Notes: a model not told the origin generated them from the sequence alone. DNA of 64,000 nucleotides from an uncultured Flavobacteriales bacterium (GCA_913030835.1 CAJWDP010000013.1:1-64000), one strand, 5' to 3'. Positions 18,189 through 27,224 are shown, numbered from the stretch's first letter. Made by a program: numbers and translations.

Positions 18189-20084
18189 ATGATTATGCTA
18201 AAATTCTTCAGTACGGGTATACTTGTTCTTACACTGCTCACTACCATCGCTCAAAGGCCTCCTGTAAATCTTCCAACTCAGGAACAGCCGGGATTGGTTT
18301 ATCAGGGTTACTGGCAGCAACGAATCCAGTACCAAATGGATATCACGATGGACGACAAGAATCATCAATTTACGGGTAAACAACGAATCAGGTACACGAA
18401 CAATTCACCGGACCGATTGGACATCGTATTTTTCCATCTTTATTACAATGCCTTTCAGCCGAATTCGATGATGGATATCAGGTCGAGAACAATTTCCGAT
18501 CCGGATGGACGGGTGACAGACAGAATTTTTCATCTGAACAGCAACGAAATAGGATATCACAAAATCAATTCACTTTCGTACGAGGGAAATCCGGTAGATT
18601 TTAAGATTGAGGGAACAATAATGGAAGTTCCTTTACCCGTGGGAATTGAACCAAATACCACGGTAGAATTTGAAATGGAATTTGAAAGTCAGATTCCTGT
18701 TCAGATAAGAAGAACGGGAAGATTTAATCAGGAAGGGGTGGATTATTCAATGACTCAGTGGTACCCGAAAATGGCCGAGTACGACAAAGAAGGCTGGCAC
18801 GCAAATCCCTATGTAGGTCGTGAATTTCATGGAGTCTGGGGAGATTTTGACGTGACCATACACATGAATAAAAAATACGTAATTGGAGGAACAGGGGTGC
18901 TACAAAACCCAGAAAGCATCGGTCACGGTTATCTCCCTGAAGGTAATAAAGTAAAGCTACCCGAAGGAGAGATGCTGCACTGGCATTTTAAAGCGGAAAA
19001 TGTACACGATTTTGCATGGGCCGCTGACCCTGACTTTCTGCACGATGTGGTAAGAATGGAAAACGGAACGCGTATTCATTTCTTTTACCAACCTGATACG
19101 TCAGCTCAAAACTGGAAAGATCTTCAGCCGTACGCAGTGAAGAGTTTTGAATATGTGAATAAACATTTTGGAGTTTATCCTTACCCTCAGTATTCCATTA
19201 TTCAGGGGGGAGATGGTGGAATGGAATACCCCATGTGTACACTCATTACTTCTCATGGGTCTTTTGGTGGCTTGGTGAGTGTTACCGTTCACGAAAGTAT
19301 TCACAGCTGGTTTCAAGGTATGCTGGCAACCAATGAGTCAAAATACCCTTGGATGGACGAGGGGTTCACTACGTATGCGCAGTCGATGACGTTGGACCAT
19401 CTCTACGATAAGAATGCGGTCAATCCGGTAGCCAATTCATATATGGGATACGCCATGCTGGCGCGCTCAAAAGATCAGGAACCGCTTACAACACATGCAG
19501 ATCATTATAAGAAAAATCGCACGTACGGTATATCTGTTTATTCAAAAGGCGCTGTGTTTCTTCATCAACTGAGCTACATCGTAGGACAGGAAGCTTTTCA
19601 AAAAGGAATGCTCGATTATTACAAAACATGGAGGTTCAAGCATCCTACACCGGATGATTTTAAGCGAGTAATGGAACGGGCATCTGGGTTGGAGCTGGAT
19701 TGGTATATGGAGCAGTTCATTGGAACCATCAATGCGGTAGATTATGCGATAGGGTCTGTTGAGAAGCAGGGGAAAGAAACAAAGGTCGTATTGGAAAAAA
19801 AGGGAGATATGCCGATGCCACTGGATATTAAAGTAACACTTACAGACGGCACCATAGAATGGCATTACATACCGCTTAGGATTATGAGAGGGGAAAAAGG
19901 ACCAGACCCGGAAAGTTTCGATGTAGTTCACAAAGACTGGGGCTGGGCTTATCCGAGCTATGAACTTATCGTCGGAACACCAATGAACAAGATCAAAAAG
20001 ATTGAGATCGATCCAAGCCGAAGAATGGCAGATATATATCCACTCAACAATGTTTATCCAAAACAAGAAAACAATAACAATTAG
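18189..20084 (+). CDS. Exported M1 family metallopeptidase
   Basis: 631 aa (a second ATG lies two codons in). Signal peptide at the N-terminus (residues about 3-20, ending TTIAQ). The zinc site is HESIH at 368-372 with the third ligand Glu391 in WMDEGFT, the correct HExxH-x18-E spacing. The exopeptidase GGMEYP-like motif is GDGGMEYPM, just before. Gluzincin aminopeptidases of this kind cut N-terminal residues from peptides; the signal puts it in the periplasm or outside. It follows the ACMSD-like gene by 11 nt and precedes lgt by 6 nt. Confidence 0.92.
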   Translation: MIMLKFFSTGILVLTLLTTIAQRPPVNLPTQEQPGLVYQGYWQQRIQYQMDITMDDKNHQFTGKQRIRYTNNSPDRLDIVFFHLYYNAFQPNSMMDIRSRTISDPDGRVTDRIFHLNSNEIGYHKINSLSYEGNPVDFKIEGTIMEVPLPVGIEPNTTVEFEMEFESQIPVQIRRTGRFNQEGVDYSMTQWYPKMAEYDKEGWHANPYVGREFHGVWGDFDVTIHMNKKYVIGGTGVLQNPESIGHGYLPEGNKVKLPEGEMLHWHFKAENVHDFAWAADPDFLHDVVRMENGTRIHFFYQPDTSAQNWKDLQPYAVKSFEYVNKHFGVYPYPQYSIIQGGDGGMEYPMCTLITSHGSFGGLVSVTVHESIHSWFQGMLATNESKYPWMDEGFTTYAQSMTLDHLYDKNAVNPVANSYMGYAMLARSKDQEPLTTHADHYKKNRTYGISVYSKGAVFLHQLSYIVGQEAFQKGMLDYYKTWRFKHPTPDDFKRVMERASGLELDWYMEQFIGTINAVDYAIGSVEKQGKETKVVLEKKGDMPMPLDIKVTLTDGTIEWHYIPLRIMRGEKGPDPESFDVVHKDWGWAYPSYELIVGTPMNKIKKIEIDPSRRMADIYPLNNVYPKQENNNN

Positions 20085-20090
20085 ATTTTC

Positions 20091-21002
20091 ATGATAATGA
20101 ACTTATTAGCAATTGATTGGACGGTCGATCCCGCGATATTTTCCCCGGGAGGGTTTGAAATAAGGTGGTACGGTCTTCTATTTGCGGTTTCATTTTTCTT
20201 GGGGTATCAGCTTGTTCAGAAAATGTTCAAAAGGGAGGGCGAGGATCTAAAACGGCTTGACAAGCTATTGGTCTATGTTCTCATCGCTACTGTGGTAGGT
20301 GCCCGATTGGGACACGTATTTTTTTACGATTGGGATTCGTATAAGGACGACCTTTGGAGCATTTTGAACATTAGAGAAGGAGGGTTGGCAAGTCACGGTG
20401 CTGCAATTACCATCGTACTTTCTTTAATTATTTTTTCAAAACGAATTTTAAAGGATAAACCGTTATTATGGATTTTTGATCGTGTCGCACCGGCAATCGC
20501 CCTAGCAGCGTTTTTTATCCGAATAGGAAACTTGTTCAACCATGAGATCATGGGAAAAGTAACCAGCGGATGGGGGTTTAGGTTTTTACGTTGGGATGGG
20601 AGACCGCCTTATGATCAGGTAGATATGTCCACTTTACCCGTTCGACACCCTGCACAATTGTATGAAGCCATTTGTTACTTGATCATATTTGGTCTGCTAA
20701 TGTGGCTTTATTACAAAAGGAAGGCCTATACTCGGCAAGGGTTAATCATGGGAACCTTTTTTACTCTGTTGTTCACTGCTCGTTTTTTTATAGAATTCGT
20801 AAAGGAGCACCAAGCGGAATCGATTGATACAAACGCAGTATTAAATATGGGCCAGTACCTGTCAATTCCATGTATCCTGTTTGGACTATTCTTTGTTTTT
20901 AGGTCGTTCAAAAATCAGGTGCCCGATCCAGTAGCAGAATATCAAAAACGTTTAGCTAATGAAGAAGGTTCGACCGTGAATAAATCCGAAACAACCCAAT
21001 GA
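20091..21002 (+). CDS. lgt: Prolipoprotein diacylglyceryl transferase
   Basis: 303 aa (a second in-frame ATG at 20097 is equally possible). Moves diacylglyceryl from phosphatidylglycerol to the lipobox cysteine of prolipoproteins in the inner membrane. Family motifs: IRWYGLLFAVSF, the conserved RIGNLFNHEIMG segment, and RHPAQLYEAICY. About seven hydrophobic spans. The last four bases overlap the start of the next gene, which itself encodes a lipoprotein, so coupled translation is likely. Confidence 0.95.
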   Translation: MIMNLLAIDWTVDPAIFSPGGFEIRWYGLLFAVSFFLGYQLVQKMFKREGEDLKRLDKLLVYVLIATVVGARLGHVFFYDWDSYKDDLWSILNIREGGLASHGAAITIVLSLIIFSKRILKDKPLLWIFDRVAPAIALAAFFIRIGNLFNHEIMGKVTSGWGFRFLRWDGRPPYDQVDMSTLPVRHPAQLYEAICYLIIFGLLMWLYYKRKAYTRQGLIMGTFFTLLFTARFFIEFVKEHQAESIDTNAVLNMGQYLSIPCILFGLFFVFRSFKNQVPDPVAEYQKRLANEEGSTVNKSETTQ

Positions 21003-22528
21003 AAAACACGTTATTTATTCTTTCTGTATTGGCAATTTCCTGTAGCTCGGGTCCAGATACCGACACTGTTTCTGCCCAGTCGGCAGATACTGTGCAAGTG
21101 CAGCTGCAGGAAACGTTGATTCCGGAATCGCAAGAGGTTGCTGCTCTGTTTGAATCAATTGATACCAATTTCAACTCAATGGATTTGCTGCTCCCCGAGG
21201 GATTCAAATACGATGTACTGTTCACCGAAGCCAGAGATAAAGTAACCCGAGCAGATGGAATGAAATTCCCGGCGAAAGGAAACCATGATCTGTGCGTTTA
21301 TGTTCCGATTGACGGATCAAGTACTCATGGTTACCTCTATGTTGGACACGAGGATCGATATGTAAATGCTGACCTTGGCGATGGTGGAGGAGGTACTGTA
21401 TTTGAAGTAATTCGAGATTCAACAGGGTGGAAAACGGTAGGAGATTTCAAGCACGTTGACTTTAGTGATGTCAGAGATACTCATCGTAATTGTGGTGGCA
21501 CGATCACACCCTGGGGTACGATCTTAAGTGCTGAGGAAACCTATCCGTCATCCAATGCTGACATATCCTTCAATGGCACCTATATATCGGATCTGTCGCC
21601 TATAAATGGCCGCGATGCATATACCAACTTTGGTTGGATGGTTGAAATTGATCCTGTAACCCAAAAACCACTTCACAAATTGTATTCTATGGGACGGTTC
21701 ATGCATGAAGATGCGGAATGCATGCCTGATCAAAAAACCGTTTATTTAACAGACGATTACCCTGTTGCAGTTTTCTTCAAGTTCGTTGCAGATGTAGAGG
21801 GTGATTATACCAGCGGCCAGCTATACGCATACAGGCAAAGTGAAGATGGAGAATCGGGAGACTGGCTGGAGATCCCGAGGGATACCAACTCCCTTATCCG
21901 ATGCAGAGATATTGCGTTGAACAATGGCGCCACATTGTTTCAGCGGCACGAATGGTTGGATGAAGCAGATGGCAAACTCTATATTGCGGAAACCGGCAAC
22001 GTTCAATTCGACTGGAATATGCGTATTAATGGTGGTGCCGTTCCAGCAAAACATTTGTGGGATTCATTCCATTTAGGCGGGAATATTTTTTCCGATGTGC
22101 ATGGTAGAATCCTAGAGTTTGATCCGGTTACAAATAAAATGAGAAGCTATTTGGAGGGAGGCGTGAATCCAGAGGATTCTGCTACCGTACTATCTAATCC
22201 TGATGGCAATTGTATCCAGAAATTCAATGGTACAAACTATTTGGTAATCAATGAGGACATCGATTGGTATGACCTGGGAAGAGTTCCAAAACATGCGGAA
22301 TTGGCTCAGCGAATGGTCAATGAAGTGTATTTTTTACCGTTGAACAAAGAAAATCCCCAATTGAGCGATTTGCGTAGATTTGCCATTGGCCCGAAAGGAA
22401 GCGAAACGACGGGAACGTACTTTACCCCGGATGGAAGTACGATGTTTTTAAATATTCAACATCCGTATCCATTCAATAAGCTTCCATTTAACCGATCGAC
22501 AACAGTAGCAATAACTGGATTTAAATGA
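20999..22528 (+). CDS. PhoX-like (DUF839) lipoprotein
   Basis: 509 aa. Begins with a lipoprotein signal (MKNTLFILSVLAISC, lipobox ISCS), and its ATG overlaps the lgt stop (ATGA). The body has the DUF839/PhoX layout: an N-terminal PEGFKYDVLFTEAR segment, YLYVGHEDR, NCGGTITPWGTILSAEE near residue 165, and a C-terminal FTPDGSTMFLNIQHP. PhoX enzymes are Ca/Fe-dependent alkaline phosphatases with a beta-propeller, and GTxLSxEE is one of their metal-site motifs, so phosphatase activity is plausible but unproven. The ABC ATPase gene overlaps its stop by 4 nt. Confidence 0.82.
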   Translation: MKNTLFILSVLAISCSSGPDTDTVSAQSADTVQVQLQETLIPESQEVAALFESIDTNFNSMDLLLPEGFKYDVLFTEARDKVTRADGMKFPAKGNHDLCVYVPIDGSSTHGYLYVGHEDRYVNADLGDGGGGTVFEVIRDSTGWKTVGDFKHVDFSDVRDTHRNCGGTITPWGTILSAEETYPSSNADISFNGTYISDLSPINGRDAYTNFGWMVEIDPVTQKPLHKLYSMGRFMHEDAECMPDQKTVYLTDDYPVAVFFKFVADVEGDYTSGQLYAYRQSEDGESGDWLEIPRDTNSLIRCRDIALNNGATLFQRHEWLDEADGKLYIAETGNVQFDWNMRINGGAVPAKHLWDSFHLGGNIFSDVHGRILEFDPVTNKMRSYLEGGVNPEDSATVLSNPDGNCIQKFNGTNYLVINEDIDWYDLGRVPKHAELAQRMVNEVYFLPLNKENPQLSDLRRFAIGPKGSETTGTYFTPDGSTMFLNIQHPYPFNKLPFNRSTTVAITGFK

Positions 22529-23151
22529 TTCAAATCGAAGACATATCATTTTCTTACAAAGAACAGGAATCGATGCGTTTTCCTGATTTCTCATTTGACC
22601 AAGGAGAGCATGCGTTGGTTCTAGGGAGTTCAGGCTGCGGAAAAACGACCCTGCTTCATTTGATTGCAGGCTTGCTCTCACCCCAAAGTGGAAGTATTCG
22701 GGTAGCAGACAAAGACATTACAGCACTAAATGGAGGTACAATGGATGCCTTCCGAGGACAAAACATTGGAGTTATTTTTCAAAAACCACATTTTGTTAAG
22801 TCGCTGACGGTGGTAGAAAATGTTGTCCTGGCTCAGAGCCTTGGTGGAGGAACTTCAAGTAGAGTAGAGGCGGAATCTTTTTTACAAAAGCTGGGACTTG
22901 AAGATAAAATTAACCGAAGGGTGACTGATCTTAGTGAAGGAGAAAAGCAACGAGTGTCGATTGCCAGAGCACTGGTAAACAAACCCAAACTTATTTTGGC
23001 GGATGAACCTACTTCGGCATTAGACGATGAAAATTGCAAATCGGTTGTGCAGCTGTTAAAACAAGTTTCGGATGAAGTAGGTTCTACTTTGTTGATCGTT
23101 ACGCATGATCACCGATTGAAAGAGCATTTCAGCAAAACAGTTGAGTTATGA
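22525..23151 (+). CDS. ABC transporter ATP-binding protein, LolD/MacB class
   Basis: 208 aa. Walker A GSSGCGKTT (residues 34-42), Q-loop around Gln86 (IFQKPHF), ABC signature LSEGE (136-140), Walker B LILADEP (157-162), and the switch His in VTHDH. The size and the downstream FtsX-type permease place it in the LolD/MacB group, which drives extraction or export rather than classical import. It overlaps the PhoX-like gene upstream and the permease gene downstream by 4 nt each, so subunits should be made at matched levels. Confidence 0.93.
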   Translation: MIQIEDISFSYKEQESMRFPDFSFDQGEHALVLGSSGCGKTTLLHLIAGLLSPQSGSIRVADKDITALNGGTMDAFRGQNIGVIFQKPHFVKSLTVVENVVLAQSLGGGTSSRVEAESFLQKLGLEDKINRRVTDLSEGEKQRVSIARALVNKPKLILADEPTSALDDENCKSVVQLLKQVSDEVGSTLLIVTHDHRLKEHFSKTVEL

Positions 23152-24647
23152 ATTCGTTAAAGCTAAGCTGGAAAAATATAAAATACAGACCTTGGAGATC
23201 GGGATTAGCTGTGTTATTGATGGCCTCCGGATTGAGCATCGTGATCGTGCTGATACTAACTCAGGGACAGATCGACGAGAAGTTTAGGAACAATCTTGGT
23301 GATATTGATCTGGTGGTTGGCGCTAAGGGATCTCCGCTTCAACTGGTATTGAGCAGTGTCTACCATATTGACAATCCGACGGGTAATATTCATCAGGACA
23401 GCTGTTCTTTTGTCTCCAATCATCCATTTGTAGCCAGCTCGATTCCAATTTGTATAGGAGATAATTTCAATACGTACAGGATTGTAGGGACTTCATTGGA
23501 TTACATAGAAATGTATGGAGGTAAACTAGCTTCCGGCAAGTACTGGGAAGAGCCCATGCAGGTAGTGGTAGGAGCAAATGTTTTCGAGAAGTTTCCAAAT
23601 AAGCTAAAATTGGGCAGTCGAATTACCGGAGGACATGGAATTGGAAACGATCTGTTGGATGAGCATGATCATGCCCACGAATCATCTCCGTACACAGTAG
23701 TAGGTATTCTGGAGCCAACGGGGAAAGTGTTGGATAACCTAGTTCTTTGTGACTACCGAAGCTCATGGATTGTGCATGCCGGACATGGAGAAGAAGCTAG
23801 CTTTGACCTAAAAACAAAAGAGGAAGTTGAGAACAAGGTTGAACCGGATTCGCTCACCATTGTCCAAGATACGGGAGAAATTACTCAAAATGTCCAAACT
23901 GTAATAGAGGACAGTGCAGAAGAGAATGAGTTAGAGGATCACGGTCACGATCATCACGGTCACGATCATCACGGTCACGATCATCACGGTCATGATCATC
24001 ACGGTCACGATGATCACGGTCATGATCATCACGGTCATGATCATCACGGTCATCATGAAAAACCGCTAAATATCGACAGTGTTTTAACTACAATTCCGGA
24101 AAGCAAAAAAGAGATAACCGCGTTATTGGTAAAATACAAGAACCAACGGGGGCAATTGTTTATACCCAATGCCGTAAATCGGAATTCGTCTCTAATCGCA
24201 GCAGACCCCGATATCGAAAGAGACCGAATGCTGAAATTGGTAGACTCGGGTATACAAACCGCTAATCTGATGGGGTATTTTGTGCTGATCATTTCTGCAA
24301 TCAGCGTTTTTATCGCATTGTATAGCTCGCTCAAAGACAGGGGCTATGAAATAGCATTGGTCCGAGTTCAGGGAGCGACCAGATTGAAAGTGTTTGGAAT
24401 GATTTTAAGTGAGGGATTGCTGCTTTCTTTATTAGGATATATCTTTGCGTTGCTGATTAGTCATGTTGGTATGTGGGTTGTTTCAGAAATCCTTGAGAAC
24501 AACTACCATTATGCCTTTAACGCCTGGGTTTTTTCTAGAATGGAAGGTTATTTGTTGGTGGTTGCAGTAGTTATTGGCCTGATTTCTGCTCTGATTCCTG
24601 CATTGAAAGCTTACGGAACTGACATTTCATCAACCTTAAGTAAATAA
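23148..24647 (+). CDS. FtsX/MacB-type ABC permease with a His-rich periplasmic loop
   Basis: 499 aa. One N-terminal membrane span (about residues 15-40) is followed by a large external domain and three C-terminal spans (about 375-395, 415-450, 465-490), the MacB/LolC/FtsX plan. What is unusual is residues 264-303: 40 residues holding 23 His in DHHGH units, plus a smaller EHDHAHE patch at 172-178. Both lie between the first and second span, hence outside the cytoplasm. Such stretches bind Zn, Ni, Co or Cu in metal transporters and metallochaperones. With the ATPase encoded just before it and a DUF3299-like protein just after, a metal-linked transport role is inferred. The core family is solid; the substrate is not known. 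Confidence 0.88.
   Translation: MNSLKLSWKNIKYRPWRSGLAVLLMASGLSIVIVLILTQGQIDEKFRNNLGDIDLVVGAKGSPLQLVLSSVYHIDNPTGNIHQDSCSFVSNHPFVASSIPICIGDNFNTYRIVGTSLDYIEMYGGKLASGKYWEEPMQVVVGANVFEKFPNKLKLGSRITGGHGIGNDLLDEHDHAHESSPYTVVGILEPTGKVLDNLVLCDYRSSWIVHAGHGEEASFDLKTKEEVENKVEPDSLTIVQDTGEITQNVQTVIEDSAEENELEDHGHDHHGHDHHGHDHHGHDHHGHDDHGHDHHGHDHHGHHEKPLNIDSVLTTIPESKKEITALLVKYKNQRGQLFIPNAVNRNSSLIAADPDIERDRMLKLVDSGIQTANLMGYFVLIISAISVFIALYSSLKDRGYEIALVRVQGATRLKVFGMILSEGLLLSLLGYIFALLISHVGMWVVSEILENNYHYAFNAWVFSRMEGYLLVVAVVIGLISALIPALKAYGTDISSTLSK
23937..24056 (+). repeat. In-frame 15-nt tandem repeat encoding DHHGH units
   Basis: About eight copies of GATCATCACGGTCAC with scattered third-position changes (CAC/CAT) and one GAT for CAT. 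All copies keep the reading frame. Such a repeat can change copy number by slippage without breaking the permease. Confidence 0.95.
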
Positions 24648-24649
24648 GT

Positions 24650-25102
24650 ATGATTGGAAAATTAAAAATACTACCCATGCTGGCCCTGTTCGCAGTTCTA
24701 TTCTCGTTTACTGCGTCTGAGCCGATCAAGATTACATGGGAAATGCTAAAGGACGTAAATTTTTCAGACAAATGGTCCGATGAATTTCAAGCCTATTATG
24801 CCGTTCCTACATTTGGAAACAACATTAAGCGATTTGATGGTAAGGAAATCCAGATTCGAGGCTATATCATCCCAATAGATATTGTAGAAGGATATTATGT
24901 GCTTTCCGCGAATCCATATAGCCAATGTTTCTTTTGCGGACAAGCGGGTCCGGAGTCGGTAATGGAAGTGCAGATGAAAAAGGAGTATACCGATCTTAGA
25001 ATTGATCAAATTATCACCTACAAAGGGAAGCTCAGATTAAATAGAGACGACATTTACCAGCTAAACTATATTCTGGAGGATGCAGAGATCGTAAGTCGCT
25101 AA
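24650..25102 (+). CDS. DUF3299-like small exported protein
   Basis: 150 aa with an N-terminal hydrophobic signal (PMLALFAVLFSFTAS). The core reads ITWEMLKDV, then a DGKEIQIRGYIIPID strand pair, then a two-cysteine patch (QCFFCGQAGPES), then a beta-rich end. The W-x-x-L followed by GKxVxIxGYxxPxD plan is that of DUF3299 proteins, which in Vibrio accompany ABC genes and a His-rich protein in the Zur-regulated zrg cluster (from memory). Starts 2 nt after the permease stop. Its stop overlaps the convergent waaA gene by 4 nt. The family call is tentative; the operon link is firm. Confidence 0.65.
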   Translation: MIGKLKILPMLALFAVLFSFTASEPIKITWEMLKDVNFSDKWSDEFQAYYAVPTFGNNIKRFDGKEIQIRGYIIPIDIVEGYYVLSANPYSQCFFCGQAGPESVMEVQMKKEYTDLRIDQIITYKGKLRLNRDDIYQLNYILEDAEIVSR

Positions 25103-26310
25103 AGATGATCGCTAATTTTTGAGATGATCAGCGGAGTCGCTCCAGCGTTTTTCTCAATAAATCGTTTTGCATTTTCCCCACTTTCAACACGTTTCGCTTC
25201 ATTCTCGATTAATTCGTTAAGCACTTCGGCGAATTCTGCTCGCGACACGGGAAATCCCCCGCCCGCTGTTTTTAGTTTAGCTCCTTCCGGGAATTTTGGA
25301 TGGTTGTTGCCGTATAGGACAGGAATCCCGAAAGTTGCAGGTTCAAGAATGTTATGTAGCGCATTAGAAAATCCTCCACCTACCAAAGCAATATCAGCAT
25401 ATTGATAAGCACTAGATAAATGCCCGATGGTATCCAGAATCATGATTTGAGCTTCTTTTTCGGATGGTTTGGTATACCGTATTGACTCTTGCGATAGTTC
25501 TTTAGTGATCCGGTTAATGTTTTGCTCTTGCACCTGATGAGGTGCAATCAAATATTTAACATTCGCTTTGTTTTGGTTTTCTATGAACTCAGCTATAAGT
25601 GCTTCTTCTTCCGGCCAGGAGCTGCCGATTAAAACCATCAGAGCATCGCCTTTAAATTGTTCTATTCTAGTATTTTGATTGTTTTCCTCGCGTTGATTCA
25701 ATACCCTGTCGTACCGTGTATCACCGCTAAAAATAGCATTATCAAAACCATAGGATTGAAGTAGTTCTAATGAGGTTTGATCTTGCACGCAGATTAGGGT
25801 ACACAGCTTTAATGTGTTGCGCAAGAAATTTCCTGATTGTCTGAAATACACTTGGTCTTTTCTAAACGTTGCTGATATAAGAAACAATGGAATTTCTCGC
25901 GTTTTAAGTGTCGAGAAATAGTGATGCCATACTTCGTATTTCACAAAAATTGCCGCTTTAGGTTGAACCGTTCTTACAAACTTAGTGGCATTAGTGCGGG
26001 TGTCTAGTGGTAAATAATAAACGGCTTCGGCAAGCTCATAGCTTTTTCGTTGTGTATATCCTGAAGGAGAAAAAAACGTCAAGACGATCTTTTGATCCCG
26101 ATTGAGCTGCTTTATGGTTTCGATAACGGGTTTGGCTTGCTCGAATTCGCCTAATGAAGCACAATGAAACCAAATGGATCCTTCGTGATTTTCAATGCGC
26201 TGAAGTCTTCTTCCTTTGAACCATGATTTTGCTTTTTGATTAAACGGGGAAACCAGAATGATGGCCAAATAATAGCTTCTTATACCAATATTGTAGAGCA
26301 ATTTACCCAC
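25099..26310 (-). CDS. waaA: 3-deoxy-D-manno-octulosonic acid (Kdo) transferase
   Basis: 403 aa. Adds Kdo to lipid A precursor at the inner membrane. An N-terminal membrane-associated stretch (YYLAIILVSPF) is followed by FHCASLGEFEQ with the expected catalytic Glu55, then LTFFSPSGY, YLPLD and FVKYEVWHHY, the usual WaaA sequence blocks, and a C-terminal GT-B half with VGGGFSNALHNILEPA-type segment and GIPVLYGN. The start is a GTG; no ATG in frame lies near it. A TATCTTTA box ends only 5 nt before this GTG. Convergent with the DUF3299-like gene by a 4-nt overlap. Confidence 0.93.
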   Translation of the reverse strand: MGKLLYNIGIRSYYLAIILVSPFNQKAKSWFKGRRLQRIENHEGSIWFHCASLGEFEQAKPVIETIKQLNRDQKIVLTFFSPSGYTQRKSYELAEAVYYLPLDTRTNATKFVRTVQPKAAIFVKYEVWHHYFSTLKTREIPLFLISATFRKDQVYFRQSGNFLRNTLKLCTLICVQDQTSLELLQSYGFDNAIFSGDTRYDRVLNQREENNQNTRIEQFKGDALMVLIGSSWPEEEALIAEFIENQNKANVKYLIAPHQVQEQNINRITKELSQESIRYTKPSEKEAQIMILDTIGHLSSAYQYADIALVGGGFSNALHNILEPATFGIPVLYGNNHPKFPEGAKLKTAGGGFPVSRAEFAEVLNELIENEAKRVESGENAKRFIEKNAGATPLIISKISDHL

Positions 26311-26315
26311 CTGCT

Positions 26316-26323
26316 TAAAGATA
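26316..26323 (-). promoter_or_regulatory. -7-like box 5 nt before the waaA GTG
   Basis: The minus strand reads TATCTTTA (7 of 8), leaving 5 nt to the start codon. The same octamer occurs before the DUF4159 gene's GTG at 52574. Confidence 0.4.
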
Positions 26324-26335
26324 GAATATTCCCGA

Positions 26336-27088
26336 TTAGTCCAAATAAAAATCTCTGGGGGCTCTTTTATAAAGAGGCACGATCCAACCTACTCGAATAC
26401 CCATCAGGAGATCGATACGATCATCCTGGAGATCCGTAGGTCCTCCTGCTTGTCTTTCTCTTCTTCCTTTTGTAATCCCCTGTGTAAATTCAAAACCCCC
26501 AAAAAAGTTTGCCAAACGGCTGCTGCTCATATGAGAGTAACCAAGAAATTGAGTGAAAGAAATGCCATTGGTATATCGATCATACAACTTTTTGTAGTCT
26601 CCGGTAAATTGAGGTACAAGATTTTGTTCAGCGTCAATTCTTACTTTGTGTTGCATAAAGCCTATGCCCAGCTTAACCAAAATGCCACTATTTGGATTGG
26701 GGCCGATTACGGAGAATACTCGTCCAAAGTTTCCCGAAAAGTTCCATCCTCGTTCGTAGGCTTGCACACGCGCATAATTCCCATTTTGATTGATGATCTG
26801 ACCGTCGCTGGTAAGCATGTCGCTGAGCATACTCGTGTCTTTGATCTGATTGCCAAATATAAATTGAGAGTTCAATCCAATCACCCAATTGCTTTTCAGT
26901 TTAAAATCGAGAAATAACCCAAGATTAGAATTCCAGCCGAATCTTTGCTTCAAATCTCCTTCGGGCAATTGAATGGCATAGGATATCGACAGCTGTGTTC
27001 TAAATTTTGCCGTATCTCGAATCGATTGACCATATCCTGAGCAACAAAAAATAAGTGCCAATAAAAACTGAAATAATACGTTTCTCAT
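26336..27088 (-). CDS. Outer-membrane beta-barrel-like protein
   Basis: 250 aa from the ATG at 27088, which gives a signal peptide (MRNVLFQFLLALIFCCSGYGQ) and lies 7 nt after an exact promoter box; the longer frame to 27172 would start upstream of that box. The rest alternates polar and hydrophobic residues with aromatic ends (LGLFLDFKLKSNWVIGLNSQF; SGILVKLGIGFMQHKV; IDLLMGIRVGWIVPLY), as in small OmpA/OmpX-like barrels of Bacteroidota. Function unknown. Encoded just upstream of waaA with a 25-nt gap, so co-expression with LPS synthesis is possible. Confidence 0.65.
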   Translation of the reverse strand: MRNVLFQFLLALIFCCSGYGQSIRDTAKFRTQLSISYAIQLPEGDLKQRFGWNSNLGLFLDFKLKSNWVIGLNSQFIFGNQIKDTSMLSDMLTSDGQIINQNGNYARVQAYERGWNFSGNFGRVFSVIGPNPNSGILVKLGIGFMQHKVRIDAEQNLVPQFTGDYKKLYDRYTNGISFTQFLGYSHMSSSRLANFFGGFEFTQGITKGRRERQAGGPTDLQDDRIDLLMGIRVGWIVPLYKRAPRDFYLD

Positions 27089-27095
27089 GGAGCCA

Positions 27096-27103
27096 CAAAT
27101 GTA
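27096..27103 (-). promoter_or_regulatory. -7 box for the beta-barrel gene
   Basis: Minus strand TACATTTG, exact match to TAnnTTTG, 7 nt before the ATG at 27088. Confidence 0.55.
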
Positions 27104-27210
27104 AGGTTTATGAACCATTGTTGCGGGTGTGTTATCCAAGAAACTCAAAAGTTTAAGATTAATTGTAAGCAATTCATATTAATTCCGCTTTTCGGTCTAT
27201 ATCGATTCAC

Positions 27211-27218
27211 TATATTCG
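27211..27218 (+). promoter_or_regulatory. -7-like box of the nucleotide-sugar operon
   Basis: TATATTCG (7 of 8) followed by C, 6 nt before the ATG at 27225. It should drive the eight-gene operon to 35370. Confidence 0.45.
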
Positions 27219-27224
27219 CAGATT

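Noticed and set aside
23937-24056. CRISPR or other non-coding tandem array
   Set aside because: The repeat has a 15-nt period, no spacers, and is fully in frame within the permease gene.
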